DNA of 64,000 nucleotides from an uncultured Marinobacter sp. (GCF_913055835.1 NZ_CAJXKQ010000022.1:1-64000), one strand, 5' to 3'. Shown: positions 17,932 through 27,613, counted from the stretch's first letter. Numbers and translations are program-made. The notes: generated by a model not told the origin, from the sequence alone.

Positions 17932-18750
17932 TCAGACAGCCACCGGCCAGAGTGGCGTCGGCTCCGTGGGCCCATCCGGGTCTTCCGGCGCAGTCTGTTC
18001 GCGAAGATAGCCCAGGATGGCCTCCTGCAATTCGGTACCCTGACCGAGTCCCTGATTGCCAAAAAGCCGGTTGAACTCCAGGACGTAGGGATAGCCTTCC
18101 ACCAGGGCAATATCAAACCCTGCGTGATCAACACCCAGCTCCCGGGCGAGCCTCAACGCCAGATCGGTCATTACCGTTGGAACCGGACTGGTATCAATGC
18201 GACCGCCGCGGGCCACGTTATTGTAAAAGCCCTGATCAGCCTGGGTGCGCCAATAGGCCGTCAGCACCCTGTCACCGACCACCACAATACGGGCATCGCG
18301 GTCCAGAGGCAGGTATTCCTGAGCGTAGAGCACATCGGTCCGATCGCAGTAGCGGCGCCAGTCCTCGCGGGTTTCGATCAGCCAGACGCCCTCGCCCATG
18401 CTGGCCTTCGGTAGCTTTGCCACGAACGGATGAGACATGGTGTCCCAGATCATATCCCGTTCCACCGGGCCATTGGCCTCGATCATCGTCCAGGGTGCGT
18501 GCTCCGGCGCGACCGCCTGGAATGCGCGGGTCATTTCAACCTTGTCGTGGCCGATGCGGTAGCTGGCTTCGCTTGGAAACACCCGGCATTTGAGACCGTG
18601 CACCAGGGCATTTAGCTGCCAGTATTCGGGGAACAGTACCCAGTCTGCCTCCCGCAACAGTTCTTTATGACGCAGAAACTGGTCTGGCTTGAGAACGGTG
18701 GTGTTGGGAAAGCCCAGGGTCCGGAAAATATCGAAGGAAACAAGGTGCAT
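17932..18750 (-). CDS. ATP-grasp (RimK-like) protein
   Basis: This 272-residue cytosolic protein resembles ATP-grasp ligases. The central and C-terminal parts hold the typical elements: KLPKASMGEGVWLI (ATP loop), YAQEYLPLDRDARIVVVG, and a metal-binding end with AGFDIALVEGYPYVLEFNRLFGNQG. Family members join a carboxylate to an amine or thiol using ATP. Substrates are unknown. The next gene downstream is a polyamine-type decarboxylase, but a terminator separates them, so a functional link is weak. Confidence 0.75.
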   Translation of the reverse strand: MHLVSFDIFRTLGFPNTTVLKPDQFLRHKELLREADWVLFPEYWQLNALVHGLKCRVFPSEASYRIGHDKVEMTRAFQAVAPEHAPWTMIEANGPVERDMIWDTMSHPFVAKLPKASMGEGVWLIETREDWRRYCDRTDVLYAQEYLPLDRDARIVVVGDRVLTAYWRTQADQGFYNNVARGGRIDTSPVPTVMTDLALRLARELGVDHAGFDIALVEGYPYVLEFNRLFGNQGLGQGTELQEAILGYLREQTAPEDPDGPTEPTPLWPVAV

Positions 18751-18893
18751 GGATACTGCGCACTCGAGGGTTGAATTGCGCGTATTTTATACAGGGCTGG
18801 GGTTCTGGCAAGCGGTATTTTCACTACCCGTTAATCACGAAAAAGCCTTGATCCTGCTACCCTTGAATCAAGCGAGGCAAAGGGACAGAGAGA

Positions 18894-19748
18894 ATGCAGG
18901 GACTTGATCCCAGGGCACGGGCTATTCTGGCCGGGGTACGGAAAGATTTGCAGTCTGGTGCCACTCAGCTGGCACTGAATACCCTCGGCGAACTCTTGTC
19001 CTACCTGGACGAGGTCAGGCCGGATGTCAAGACCGTTTCCCGGCTGCTGGCAGAGCTCCGGGCTGCCCGCCCGAATATGATCGTGATTGGCAACGCCCTG
19101 GGCATGGTCGATCAGCGGTTGGCCAGAGATCCGCGTGCCGCGCGACAGGCTCTCCTGGACACACGGAATCAGTTACAGAACGCCACCACCACCATTGCCC
19201 GGTCCGCCCGCGAGCAATTGCCGACAGCCCCCGTGATTATGACCCACAGTGCCAGCTCTGTGGTCCTGGCGCTATTCCGGAGCATGGCCGAAGAACACCA
19301 GTCATTTTCTGTCATCTGTACCCAGAGCGGCCCGGGATTCGAGGGCCATTCCCTGGCCCGTGCCCTCGATGATCTCTCAGTACCCGTCATGCTGATTACC
19401 GATGCCCAGATGGGCCTGTTTGTCTCCGAGGCTGATGTGGTGGTCACTGGATGCGATACCTGGCTGTCCGACGGCTATTTCATCAACAAAAGCGGCACCC
19501 ACCTGCTGGCCCTGGCAGCCCGGGCCGCCGGAAAGCCCTTCTGGGTTCTGGCCGACAGCTTCCGCAACAGCGACGCAGACTCCGGGGCGGTTGAACTCGA
19601 GGAAATGCCGGTAGACGAACTCAACGCCCCTGAAGGCAAATGGATAAGCCCCCGGAACGTCTACTTCGAGTTGGTGCCGCACTCGCTGGTCAGCCAACGG
19701 ATCAGCGAGCAGGGCGTTTTTTCGTGCCCTGCTGGGCCTCGGCGGTGA
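18894..19748 (+). CDS. eIF2B-alpha/beta/delta-like family protein
   Basis: This is a 284-residue protein with the fold shared by eIF2B regulatory subunits, methylthioribose-1-phosphate isomerase and ribose-1,5-bisphosphate isomerase. The segments TQSGPGFEGHSLARAL, GCDTWLSDGYFINKSGTHLLALAA and PFWVLADSFR match that family. It lacks enough specific context to name a substrate; a sugar-phosphate isomerase or nucleotide-binding role is possible. Its 3' end overlaps the convergent hrpB gene by 47 bp. The start ATG at 18894 lies after a weak AGAGAG ribosome site. Confidence 0.75.
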   Translation: MQGLDPRARAILAGVRKDLQSGATQLALNTLGELLSYLDEVRPDVKTVSRLLAELRAARPNMIVIGNALGMVDQRLARDPRAARQALLDTRNQLQNATTTIARSAREQLPTAPVIMTHSASSVVLALFRSMAEEHQSFSVICTQSGPGFEGHSLARALDDLSVPVMLITDAQMGLFVSEADVVVTGCDTWLSDGYFINKSGTHLLALAARAAGKPFWVLADSFRNSDADSGAVELEEMPVDELNAPEGKWISPRNVYFELVPHSLVSQRISEQGVFSCPAGPRR

Positions 19749-22182
19749 AGGGATCTTCCGGCCAGGGGTGCTTGGGGTATCGGCCACGCATGTCCTTGCG
19801 TACCTCGGGATAGGCGTTGCGCCAGAAACTGGCCAGATCCGCGGTAACCGCCAGAGGCCGCTGGGCCGGTGACAGCAGATGGATCACCACCGGTACCCGC
19901 CCGCCGGCCACGGCCGGGGTTTCTGTCCAGCCGAACAGGGCCTGCAGCTTGGCCGCCAGAACCGGGCCATTGTCGGCGGTGTAGTCCAGGCGCACCCGTT
20001 GTCCGGTCGGTATCGTCAGGTGCGTTGGCGCCAGGGCTTGCAGCTGCTGCTGGGCCGGGTAGTCAAGCAGACTGTTCAGCGCCAGCAGCAGGTCAACCCT
20101 AACCAGATCGGACCAGCGATTCATGCCAACCAGAAAGGGCCCAAGCCACTGTTCCAGATTTTCCAGCAGGGAAGTATCGGTTGTGTCCGGCCAGCCATCT
20201 CTCGGGAAAGTTTCTGCGAGCAACCGCACGCGGGCCCGCCACTGGCGGCTGTCGTCATTCCAGGGGAGACTGTCCAGACCCTTTTTCCGGATGGCGTTGA
20301 CCAGGCCCTGTTGGACCAGTTCCGGATCCACATGGGCAATCGGTGTTTCCTGCAGCACCAGCTCACCCAGTTTTCGCACGCGTCTCGCCACGATCCTGCC
20401 CTGGCTGTCGTCCCAGAGCGCCTCCTCGGACTCGTGAATGTGATCAGACAGGTCCAGTTCCAGATCCGGGATATCCACCGGAGCAGCCAGGTAAATGCTC
20501 GCTTCCCTGGCCCGACCGTCTAGCTCGGCCGCCACCAGCCAGTCGTTCCGGGCCAGGGGATCATCCTCTCTCAGCGCCGCGCCTTTGCCATTGCTGAGCT
20601 GATACCTTGGCGCCTTGCCGGGTCGCCGGCGGGCAATACGATCCGGATAGGCCAGGGCCAGCAACCGCCCAACCTCCGTCTCCGACGGTACCTGCGTGTC
20701 AGCCGGCTGCGATCCGGAAATCCGGCTGGCCGACTGGCGCACGGCCTTCAGCCGGGCGACATCCTGGGCGCGATCTCGTCGCTCCCCGTAGAACACTCGA
20801 ACCCGCTCGTGCATATCTGCTCCGGCGCCGGGGCCAAGAAGGTCCCGCTCTTCGAGCAGGGCAGCCAGTGCAGCGGCAGGCCCTCCAAGCCCGACAGCGC
20901 TGGCTCTCAGCACCATATGGGCCAGGCGCGGGTGGATGCCCAGTGCACGGGCCGCTTTGCCGTGATCCGTGATCGCTCCGTCCGTATCGAGCATGTCCAG
21001 CCACTGCAGCAAGGTCACCGCCTGTCGCCAATGGGCCGCCGGGGGTTCGTCGATCCAGGCAACGGCCTTGGCCTCCCGGGCGCCCCACTGGGCCAACTCC
21101 AGGACCAGCGGCGCCAGATCAGCCTCCAGAATTTCCGGAGGCGTGTAATCGGCCAGTCCAAACTGTTCCGATTCGCTCCACAGTCGGTAACAGATTCCCG
21201 GCTCCACCCGACCAGCCCGGCCCTTGCGCTGCTCCGCGGAGGCTTTGGATACCCGGCCGGTCACCAATCGCGTCATGCCACTGTTGGGATCAAACACCGC
21301 CCGGCGCTGCTGGCCACTGTCGATAACCACCCGGACCCCCTCGATGGTCAGACTGGTTTCAGCAATGGCTGTGGCCAGCACGACCTTGCGTTTGCCCTCA
21401 GGCGGCGGTGAGATGGCCTGATCCTGCTGTTCCGATTTCAGGTTTCCGTAAAGCGGTGCGATCAATACATGGTCCGGAAGGTTTCCCCGGAGCTGCTGCG
21501 CAACCCGGCGGATCTCTCCGGCACCGGGCAGGAACACCAGCAGGGAACCGGCTTGGTCCCTCAAAGCGTCCTGGACCACCGTCGTTACCTGATCCACCAC
21601 TCGGCTGTTGCGGGGCGCCGGTCGGTAAAGCACCTCTACCGGGAACGCCCGCCCCTCGCTGGTAATGACCGGGATGTCTCCCAGCACCCTGGCAATGGGT
21701 GCGGTATCCAGGGTGGCCGACATCACCAGCAGTCGTAGATCCTCCCGCAGGGCCTGCTGGGATTCCCGAACCAGGGCAAGACCAAGATCGGCCTGCAGCG
21801 AGCGCTCGTGGAATTCATCAAAGATGACCGCCGCGTAGTCCTCCAGCATCGGATCGGCCTGGATCAGTCGGGTCAGGATGCCCTCGGTCACCACTTCAAT
21901 GCGGGTACCAGCAGACACCCGCGTGTCCAGCCGTGTGCGATAGCCGACGGTCTGGCCTGGGTTCTCGTCGAGTTGCCGCGCCATGAATCGCGCCGCAGAC
22001 CGGGCCGCCAGGCGACGGGGTTCCAGCATCAGGATCTTGCCATCACCTCGCCAGGACGCATTCAGGAGAGCGAGGGGCACACGGGTGGTTTTGCCGGCAC
22101 CTGGCGGGGCCTGCAGGAGTACAGTACTGGTTTGGTCCAGGGCTGCTTGCAGCTCTGGGAGAATGGCATCGATCGGGAGCAT
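19702..22182 (-). CDS. hrpB: ATP-dependent RNA helicase HrpB
   Basis: This is an 826-residue DEAH-family helicase. Motif I is PPGAGKTTRVP near residue 27, motif II DEFHERS near 123, motif III SATLD, and motif VI lies in the AEQRKGRAGRVEPG region. A long helicase-associated and HrpB-specific C-terminal region completes the usual length. Its substrate in most bacteria is uncertain. The gene is not obviously in an operon with the SCO gene upstream, which ends 21 bp before it. Confidence 0.93.
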   Translation of the reverse strand: MLPIDAILPELQAALDQTSTVLLQAPPGAGKTTRVPLALLNASWRGDGKILMLEPRRLAARSAARFMARQLDENPGQTVGYRTRLDTRVSAGTRIEVVTEGILTRLIQADPMLEDYAAVIFDEFHERSLQADLGLALVRESQQALREDLRLLVMSATLDTAPIARVLGDIPVITSEGRAFPVEVLYRPAPRNSRVVDQVTTVVQDALRDQAGSLLVFLPGAGEIRRVAQQLRGNLPDHVLIAPLYGNLKSEQQDQAISPPPEGKRKVVLATAIAETSLTIEGVRVVIDSGQQRRAVFDPNSGMTRLVTGRVSKASAEQRKGRAGRVEPGICYRLWSESEQFGLADYTPPEILEADLAPLVLELAQWGAREAKAVAWIDEPPAAHWRQAVTLLQWLDMLDTDGAITDHGKAARALGIHPRLAHMVLRASAVGLGGPAAALAALLEERDLLGPGAGADMHERVRVFYGERRDRAQDVARLKAVRQSASRISGSQPADTQVPSETEVGRLLALAYPDRIARRRPGKAPRYQLSNGKGAALREDDPLARNDWLVAAELDGRAREASIYLAAPVDIPDLELDLSDHIHESEEALWDDSQGRIVARRVRKLGELVLQETPIAHVDPELVQQGLVNAIRKKGLDSLPWNDDSRQWRARVRLLAETFPRDGWPDTTDTSLLENLEQWLGPFLVGMNRWSDLVRVDLLLALNSLLDYPAQQQLQALAPTHLTIPTGQRVRLDYTADNGPVLAAKLQALFGWTETPAVAGGRVPVVIHLLSPAQRPLAVTADLASFWRNAYPEVRKDMRGRYPKHPWPEDPFTAEAQQGTKKRPAR

Positions 22183-22203
22183 CGGTTCCGGGCTTTCAGG
22201 GCG

Positions 22204-22875
22204 TCAGGAGCTTACCCGGTCACGGTTGGCCTTCGCCCATTGATAGATCCGCTCGAAAGTCTCGGCCAGGTTGTGCGGATTATGGGGCGGCTGGATCACC
22301 GCAGCAAGTTCGCCATCGGGATTCAGCAGGGCGAAGTGGCCACTGTGATCCACCAACAACTCGCCGTCCACCTCCCGGTGCACAAATACCGCACTCAGGC
22401 TTTTGGCCAGTTCCCGAAGGGTCTCTAGATCACCGGTCAAACCGTGAAAGTTCTCACCGAAGAAATCAGTATAGGCTTTCAGCTTTTCCGGGGTGTCGTG
22501 TTCGGGATCCGCACTCACCAGCAGGTAATCCGGCTGGGGCAGTTCCTTCGAAAGCAGCTTGTCGGTCTGGCGCAGGTTGGCCATGGCCGCAGGGCAGATA
22601 TCCGGGCAATTGGTGTAGCCGACGAACGCAAAAGTCCAGCGGCCCCTCAGGCTTTCCCGGGTGACCGTTTCACCGTTCTCATCCGTCAGCGTGAACTCTG
22701 CCAATTGCCGAGGCTGATCATAGACATAGGTATTGAACTCCGTCAGCTCAGGCGCCGGAATCGGTTCCTCGTTGCCCACCAGGAACACCTGTCGTCCGAC
22801 AACCAGTCCAAAGATCAGAACGACGATTAACAGCAGGAAAAACAGAGTGAGGCGAATAGAGCTGGAAGTTTTCAT
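22204..22875 (-). CDS. SCO/SenC copper chaperone family protein
   Basis: This is a 223-residue protein with one N-terminal membrane anchor (about 8-30) and a periplasmic thioredoxin-like domain. The copper-binding CxxxC is at Cys90-Cys94 (YTNCPDICPAA) and the later histidine lies in DHSGHF. It delivers copper to the CuA site of cytochrome oxidase subunit II. It ends the minus-strand series of oxidase assembly genes and is separated from ctaB by a 144-bp gap that holds a long palindrome. Confidence 0.92.
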   Translation of the reverse strand: MKTSSSIRLTLFFLLLIVVLIFGLVVGRQVFLVGNEEPIPAPELTEFNTYVYDQPRQLAEFTLTDENGETVTRESLRGRWTFAFVGYTNCPDICPAAMANLRQTDKLLSKELPQPDYLLVSADPEHDTPEKLKAYTDFFGENFHGLTGDLETLRELAKSLSAVFVHREVDGELLVDHSGHFALLNPDGELAAVIQPPHNPHNLAETFERIYQWAKANRDRVSS

Positions 22876-22905
22876 GGACCGTCCAATTCAAAGGTCAGAT
22901 AAGCG

Positions 22906-23002
22906 GGCTGGGATGGCTTTCCGAAACCGTGCGGAGCCAGGGATGGCGGAGCCGAGCGTACACGGACGTATTCACAGCGTGTTTCGGAAAGCCATCCCAG
23001 CC
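22906..23002. repeat. Long palindrome, family B, perfect 22-bp arms
   Basis: Bases 22906-22927 and 22981-23002 are perfect inverted repeats (GGCTGGGATGGC...CGAAAC) around a 53-base centre. The centre, read in reverse, shares ACGCT, GGCT and CCATCC-TGG blocks with the element at 44671-44776, whose arms are a different sequence. It fills the ctaB-SCO gap and could fold in the transcript between two co-directional genes. Confidence 0.82.
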
Positions 23003-23019
23003 TGCGTCAACTCTCTGAC

Positions 23020-23940
23020 TCAGAAGAATACAAAATGATCCACAAGCAATACCACAAACAGAGCCATGAGGTAAGTGATGGAATACTTGAAGGTATTCAG
23101 GGCTACCCGCCGGTCATCACCCTTCAACAGCCGCACAGCGTACTGCAGGAAGCGCAGGCCAAGGGCGAGGGCGCCCACCAGGTAAATTCCGCCGGACATG
23201 CCCGTGACAAAAGGTAGCAGGCTGACCGCCAGCAACATCAGCGTGTAAAGCAGAATGTGCAGCTCGGTGAACTTGTTGCCATGGGTGACCGGCAGCATGG
23301 GAATGCCCGCCTTGGCGTACTCTTCCTTGCGGTGGATGGCCAGTGCCCAGAAATGCGGCGGAGTCCAGGCAAAGATGATCAGCACCAGCAGCAGGGCATG
23401 GCCCTCGACCTGGCCGGTGACGGCGGTCCAGCCCAGCAGCGGCGGCATGGCACCGGCCAGCCCCCCGATAGTGATGTTCTGGGGCGTGGCCCGCTTGAGA
23501 AACAGGGTATAGACACCGGCATAACCGACCAGGGAAGCCAGGGTCAACCAGGCAGTGAGGTGGTTCACCTGCCACATGAGCACCGCCATGCCCACGCTGG
23601 CGAGAATGGCCGCAAACAGGAAGGCGTCCATGGGGGCAATCTTGCCGGTGGCTACCGGCCGCTTGCGGGTCCGGGCCATAACCGTGTCGATTTTCTGGTC
23701 CACCACATGGTTGACCACCGCGGCCGCGCCCGCCAGAAGGGCAATACCCAGATTACCCCATATCAACACGCCCCAACCGGGCACGCCCGGCGCGGCCAGC
23801 AGCATGCCGATCACCGAGGTGAGGATCATCAGCGCGACCACCCTGGGCTTGGTCAGCTCCAGATAGTCACGCCAGGAAATGGATGTGTTGGAATCGCTCG
23901 CAATAGCCTGGGCCGGCAGTGCTTCCACTTGCTCGCTCAT
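23020..23940 (-). CDS. ctaB: Protoheme IX farnesyltransferase (heme O synthase)
   Basis: This is a 306-residue UbiA-superfamily membrane enzyme that adds a farnesyl group to heme B to give heme O. The first aspartate-rich motif NHVVDQKIDTVMARTRKRP and the second region around HRKEEYAKAGIPMLP are conserved, and about nine hydrophobic helices follow. Its start overlaps the stop of ctaA by 4 bp, so the two heme A steps are co-translated. Confidence 0.95.
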   Translation of the reverse strand: MSEQVEALPAQAIASDSNTSISWRDYLELTKPRVVALMILTSVIGMLLAAPGVPGWGVLIWGNLGIALLAGAAAVVNHVVDQKIDTVMARTRKRPVATGKIAPMDAFLFAAILASVGMAVLMWQVNHLTAWLTLASLVGYAGVYTLFLKRATPQNITIGGLAGAMPPLLGWTAVTGQVEGHALLLVLIIFAWTPPHFWALAIHRKEEYAKAGIPMLPVTHGNKFTELHILLYTLMLLAVSLLPFVTGMSGGIYLVGALALGLRFLQYAVRLLKGDDRRVALNTFKYSITYLMALFVVLLVDHFVFF

Positions 23941-25040
23941 GCCGTAACCTCCTGGTTCATTGTTGTTGTATGTGGTGCCTTGGCGCTATGTGGCTTCGGT
24001 AACAATTGATGCTGCCAGATCAGGTGAATCACCGACAACAAAAGTCCCGCTCCCATGGCGTTGTGGGCCACGGCGATGGACAGGGGAATATGGAAGATGA
24101 CATTGGCCAGCCCCAACAGGATCTGGGCACTCAAGACAACGGCCACCAGCTTGATGGCGGGGTCCAGTCCCGTATCCCCGCGTCGCCGCCACATCAGTGC
24201 CAGCAATGCCGTGAAATAGACCAGCACCACCATGGCACCGAGCCTGTGGGTAACATGGATGGCAACCCGCCCGTCTGCCGTGAGCTGGCCACCGAGATAG
24301 TTGGGGCCTACGTGCTGGGTGACATCAAAGCCGTGGCGGAAATCCATACCCTCGGGCCACCACTGTCCCTGGCAGGTGGGCAGGTCGGTACAGGCAACGG
24401 CCGCGTAATTGGCCGCTGTCCAGGCTCCCAGCGCAATCTGCATTACCACCAGGAACAGTCCGCCATACAGCCAGGGGCGGAAACCCGCCAATGCAGTCGT
24501 TGGCGGTGGCTCCTGATCCCGTTTTTGCCTGGCCTGCCGTCGCAATCGAAAAGTCAGCAGGGTCAACAAGCTCAGCGTGGTAAAGCCACCAAGAAGATGC
24601 AGTGCCACCACTTGCGGCCATAATTTCAGGGTCACCGTCCACATGCCAAAGGCGCCTTGCAGGATGATAAATCCGGCAATAAACAACGGCAGCTTCACAG
24701 GAACACCTTCTCGCCGGTGGCGAACGGCATAGCCCGCCAACCCGAAAACCACCAGTCCCAGGGTTCCGGCGGCGTAGCGATGGATCATTTCGGGCCAGCC
24801 TTTATGCACATCCACCGGCGTATCGGGAAAACGCGCATTCGCGATAGCAATGTTCGATTCGCTCTGGGGCACCGTGAGAAAACCGTAGCACCCCGGCCAG
24901 TCAGGACACCCGAGCCCCGCGTGCACCAGGCGGGTCCAGGCACCCAGCATGATCACGACAACCGCCAGTAAAACGGCAAAGGTTGCCCACTTTGCCATCT
25001 TGTGGGCTGCCGTGGATGGGGAAACAGGTGACTGATTCAA
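23937..25040 (-). CDS. ctaA: Heme A synthase (COX15/CtaA family)
   Basis: This is a 367-residue, eight-helix membrane protein that converts heme O to heme A. Conserved histidines occur in RLVHAGLGCPDWPGCYG, EMIHRYAAG, VALHLLGG and VTHRLGA, as in the COX15 family. It lies between the CxxxC-containing assembly protein and ctaB in the oxidase locus, which confirms that the oxidase encoded nearby uses heme A. Confidence 0.95.
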   Translation of the reverse strand: MNQSPVSPSTAAHKMAKWATFAVLLAVVVIMLGAWTRLVHAGLGCPDWPGCYGFLTVPQSESNIAIANARFPDTPVDVHKGWPEMIHRYAAGTLGLVVFGLAGYAVRHRREGVPVKLPLFIAGFIILQGAFGMWTVTLKLWPQVVALHLLGGFTTLSLLTLLTFRLRRQARQKRDQEPPPTTALAGFRPWLYGGLFLVVMQIALGAWTAANYAAVACTDLPTCQGQWWPEGMDFRHGFDVTQHVGPNYLGGQLTADGRVAIHVTHRLGAMVVLVYFTALLALMWRRRGDTGLDPAIKLVAVVLSAQILLGLANVIFHIPLSIAVAHNAMGAGLLLSVIHLIWQHQLLPKPHSAKAPHTTTMNQEVTA

Positions 25041-25062
25041 GGCTGACTCTCCGCTCTGGCCA

Positions 25063-25713
25063 TTAACCGATCTGCGACAGTTTGAGCAGGTGTTTCAGGT
25101 CCTCCAGCATATCCTTGCCGGTGTGCTCGGAACCGTAATGCATCATCACGTTGCCAAACGGATCAACCAGCAGGATGCGGGGCTCGGCTTCAGGGTTGAT
25201 GCCGGGTGGCCAGTTGGGCTGGGTACCGGCCGCAGGCACGAGACGTTCCATGGAGCTGTATTCGGAAGACCACCGCGCCTGGAGATCCGAAGGTACACTG
25301 CCGAGTGCCGCTGCCCGGGAGACGCGATTGGCGTTCTTGCCGAGGGCAATATTCACCTGCCGGGCCAGGTAGAGCAGTTCTTCACACTGGCTGCCACACT
25401 GTCCAGCGGACACGATCATCAGCCAGTCCGGGTCAGCTTTATCCGGACCGAAGCGCTCCGCCAGCGGTGTGCCGGAAGCCGTTTCAAGGTTGAGTGTCGA
25501 TACCGGCGCCACGGGCTGGAGCAGAACGCCGTTGTTGGTGTGACCCGCCGGGTTCAACCAGCCGGTGTAGAACATGATGGTTGCGACAATCATGGGCCCA
25601 AAACCGAGCGCAAACAGCAGGAACGCTGTGCGGCGGCCCCGACGGGCCTGTTCCGGGGTTGGCCCTTCGTTCTTTTCCTGGTCGGATATCCGGTTAGCCA
25701 TTGTCATTGTCAT
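25063..25713 (-). CDS. Membrane-anchored CxxxC protein of the oxidase locus
   Basis: This is a 216-residue protein with one transmembrane helix (about 30-50) and a periplasmic domain that looks thioredoxin-like. It contains GQCGSQC (Cys106 and Cys110), a CxxxC spacing like SCO copper chaperones, and later ILLVDPFGNVMMHY, which matches the closing strand pattern of that fold. I know similar unnamed proteins between surf1 and ctaA in gammaproteobacteria. A role in copper or thiol handling for CuA or CuB assembly is likely but unproven. The first four residues (MTMT) may not be used, since a second ATG follows. Confidence 0.78.
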   Translation of the reverse strand: MTMTMANRISDQEKNEGPTPEQARRGRRTAFLLFALGFGPMIVATIMFYTGWLNPAGHTNNGVLLQPVAPVSTLNLETASGTPLAERFGPDKADPDWLMIVSAGQCGSQCEELLYLARQVNIALGKNANRVSRAAALGSVPSDLQARWSSEYSSMERLVPAAGTQPNWPPGINPEAEPRILLVDPFGNVMMHYGSEHTGKDMLEDLKHLLKLSQIG

Positions 25714-26431
25714 TATTGGCTCCTGTCTTTCGATAACTCGCCACTACCGTCAATATAGTCAGCGCCACGGCCAGCGCAAACCACTGCGTGGCATATCCGT
25801 AATGGGTTTGTGGTCCCATCATGTCTGGCTCCCAATCCGCCTGGTAAGCCCCCGGCTGGCGCTCCCCTGAAAGTCGTACGATTTTGCCGGGAAGTTCCGG
25901 GATCTCCTGCCGCGCAGCCCGCTCAGAGAGACTTTGTACCCGCCGGGGCCATTGACCCTCTGCCTCCGGCTGATCCATCAGGACTGGGGGTACCGGGTAG
26001 TCGCTGATCCGGCCTTCCAGCGTGAAAATGCCTTCAGGCGTTGCCAGTTCCGGAAGCTGGTCCCGGGTGCGCGGTGCCGGAACCCAACCGCGATTAACCA
26101 CCACCGGCGGCCCTTCCAGAGGACGAAACTCTGTCAGGACTTCATAACCCGGGATGCCATCACGGGTCCGGTTGTCCAGCAGCCAGTTTCGGCTTCCGTA
26201 CATACCCGTCAGTGTCAGAGGCCGACCACGGGTCAGATCACCGGACACCATGTCCTGCCAGGCCCGGCTTTCAGCTTCCTGCTGCCACTGGTTCAGCAGA
26301 AGCTGTTTTTCTTCCGCCCGATTCAGCTGCCAGACACCGAGGCCTATAAGTATGGGCAGGAAGACGCCGCTGAAGACCAGCAACCGCCAGTCAAACTGCC
26401 ATTGACGGTGTTGGCCCTGCGAATCAGACAT
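25694..26431 (-). CDS. SURF1 family cytochrome oxidase assembly protein
   Basis: This is a 245-residue protein with one hydrophobic helix near each end and a periplasmic middle part. Conserved SURF1 features are GVWQLNRAEEKQ, NRTRDGIPGYEVLTEF, VVNRGWVPAPRTRDQLPE and the final THYGYATQWFALA. It helps insert heme A into subunit I. It overlaps the next gene by 20 bp, indicating co-translation. Confidence 0.93.
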   Translation of the reverse strand: MSDSQGQHRQWQFDWRLLVFSGVFLPILIGLGVWQLNRAEEKQLLLNQWQQEAESRAWQDMVSGDLTRGRPLTLTGMYGSRNWLLDNRTRDGIPGYEVLTEFRPLEGPPVVVNRGWVPAPRTRDQLPELATPEGIFTLEGRISDYPVPPVLMDQPEAEGQWPRRVQSLSERAARQEIPELPGKIVRLSGERQPGAYQADWEPDMMGPQTHYGYATQWFALAVALTILTVVASYRKTGANNDNDNG

Positions 26432-26511
26432 GCTCTGCTATAGTGACCTCAGCAAGACCGGAACCTTTTCCGCCCCATACATTCACAACACCCATAGAAA
26501 CAGGAGCTCTC

Positions 26512-26715
26512 ATGCTCAAGGCCGTAATCGTTTTTCTGATGCTTGCCGTTGTGGTGAGCCTGTTCAGTGGCCTGTTCTTTCTTATCAAGGATGGCGGCAA
26601 AACCCATCGGGTCGTGAACTCTCTGGCGGTGCGGGTCGCGCTTAGCATACTGCTCCTGGCGATCATTCTGATCGCGCTTTGGCAGGGCGCCCTGACACTT
26701 AACCCGACGCCCTGA
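26512..26715 (+). CDS. DUF2909 (twin transmembrane) small protein
   Basis: This is a 67-residue protein with two hydrophobic helices separated by a KDGGKTHRVVNSLAVR loop, the pattern of the DUF2909 family. The start at 26512 follows AGGAG. It is encoded opposite to the oxidase genes, between coxC and surf1, so the minus-strand assembly genes probably have their own promoter in the 80-bp gap. The function is unknown; its position suggests an oxidase-related role. Confidence 0.82.
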   Translation: MLKAVIVFLMLAVVVSLFSGLFFLIKDGGKTHRVVNSLAVRVALSILLLAIILIALWQGALTLNPTP

Positions 26716-26725
26716 TCCTTGAACC

Positions 26726-27613
26726 TCAAATAATGTAAACAAAAACAAACAGGCCAAGCCAGACAACATCCACGAAGTGCCAGTACCAGGCCGCCGCCTC
26801 AAAGCCAAAATGCTTCTCGGCCGTAAAGTGTCCCTTGTTGATGCGTACAAGCATGATGATCAGCATCAACGAACCCAGCATCACATGGGCGCCATGGAAG
26901 CCCGTCAGCATGAAGAATGTGCTGCCGTATATGCCGGAACTGAGGGTCAGATCCAGATCCTGATAGGCGTGCATGTACTCGTAGCCCTGTACGAACAGGA
27001 AGACCAGTGCAAGAGCAATGGTTATCGCCAGCCAGAGCTTGGTTTTCGCCCGGTTACCCACTTTCAGGGCATGGTGAGCCACCGTAATCGTGAATGACGA
27101 GGTGACCAGCAGAATGGTGTTCATCAACGGCAGGCCCCAGGCGCTAATGACTTCCTTGGGGCCAGGGTAGGCTTCAGGATTGGGGTTGTTGATCAGTGGC
27201 CAGTTGGCCGAAAACCCCTCCCACAACATGTTCGTGCTGCCTTTGTCGCCCTCACCGCCAAGCCAGGGCACAACGAACACGCGAACGTAGAAGAGGGCGC
27301 CGAAAAACGCCGCAAAAAACATTACCTCTGAGAAGATGAACCAACTCATGCCCCAGCGGAACGAGCGGTCCATCTGTTCGCTGTACAACCCAGCCCGGCT
27401 CTCTTTAATGACGTTTCCGAACCAGCCAAACAGCATATACGCCATGATCAGGGCGCCAATCAGGAACATGATCCAGGCGCCTGTCGTGCTCTCACCCTGC
27501 TTGCCATTGACCATGATGGCGGCCACCCCGTAGAGGGTCACCCCAAGGCCAACGGTCGCTATGATGGGCCACTTGCTTTGTTCCGGAACGTAATAGGTCT
27601 GGTTTTCCGCCAT
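26726..27613 (-). CDS. ctaE: Cytochrome c oxidase subunit III
   Basis: This is a 295-residue membrane subunit with seven predicted helices. Conserved elements are MSWFIFSEVMFFAAFFGALFY, THHAL-type AHHALKVGN, and TGFHGAHVMLG with WYWHFVDVVWL near the end. It stabilises the catalytic core of the aa3 oxidase. It follows ctaG by 16 bp on the same strand. Confidence 0.95.
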   Translation of the reverse strand: MAENQTYYVPEQSKWPIIATVGLGVTLYGVAAIMVNGKQGESTTGAWIMFLIGALIMAYMLFGWFGNVIKESRAGLYSEQMDRSFRWGMSWFIFSEVMFFAAFFGALFYVRVFVVPWLGGEGDKGSTNMLWEGFSANWPLINNPNPEAYPGPKEVISAWGLPLMNTILLVTSSFTITVAHHALKVGNRAKTKLWLAITIALALVFLFVQGYEYMHAYQDLDLTLSSGIYGSTFFMLTGFHGAHVMLGSLMLIIMLVRINKGHFTAEKHFGFEAAAWYWHFVDVVWLGLFVFVYII

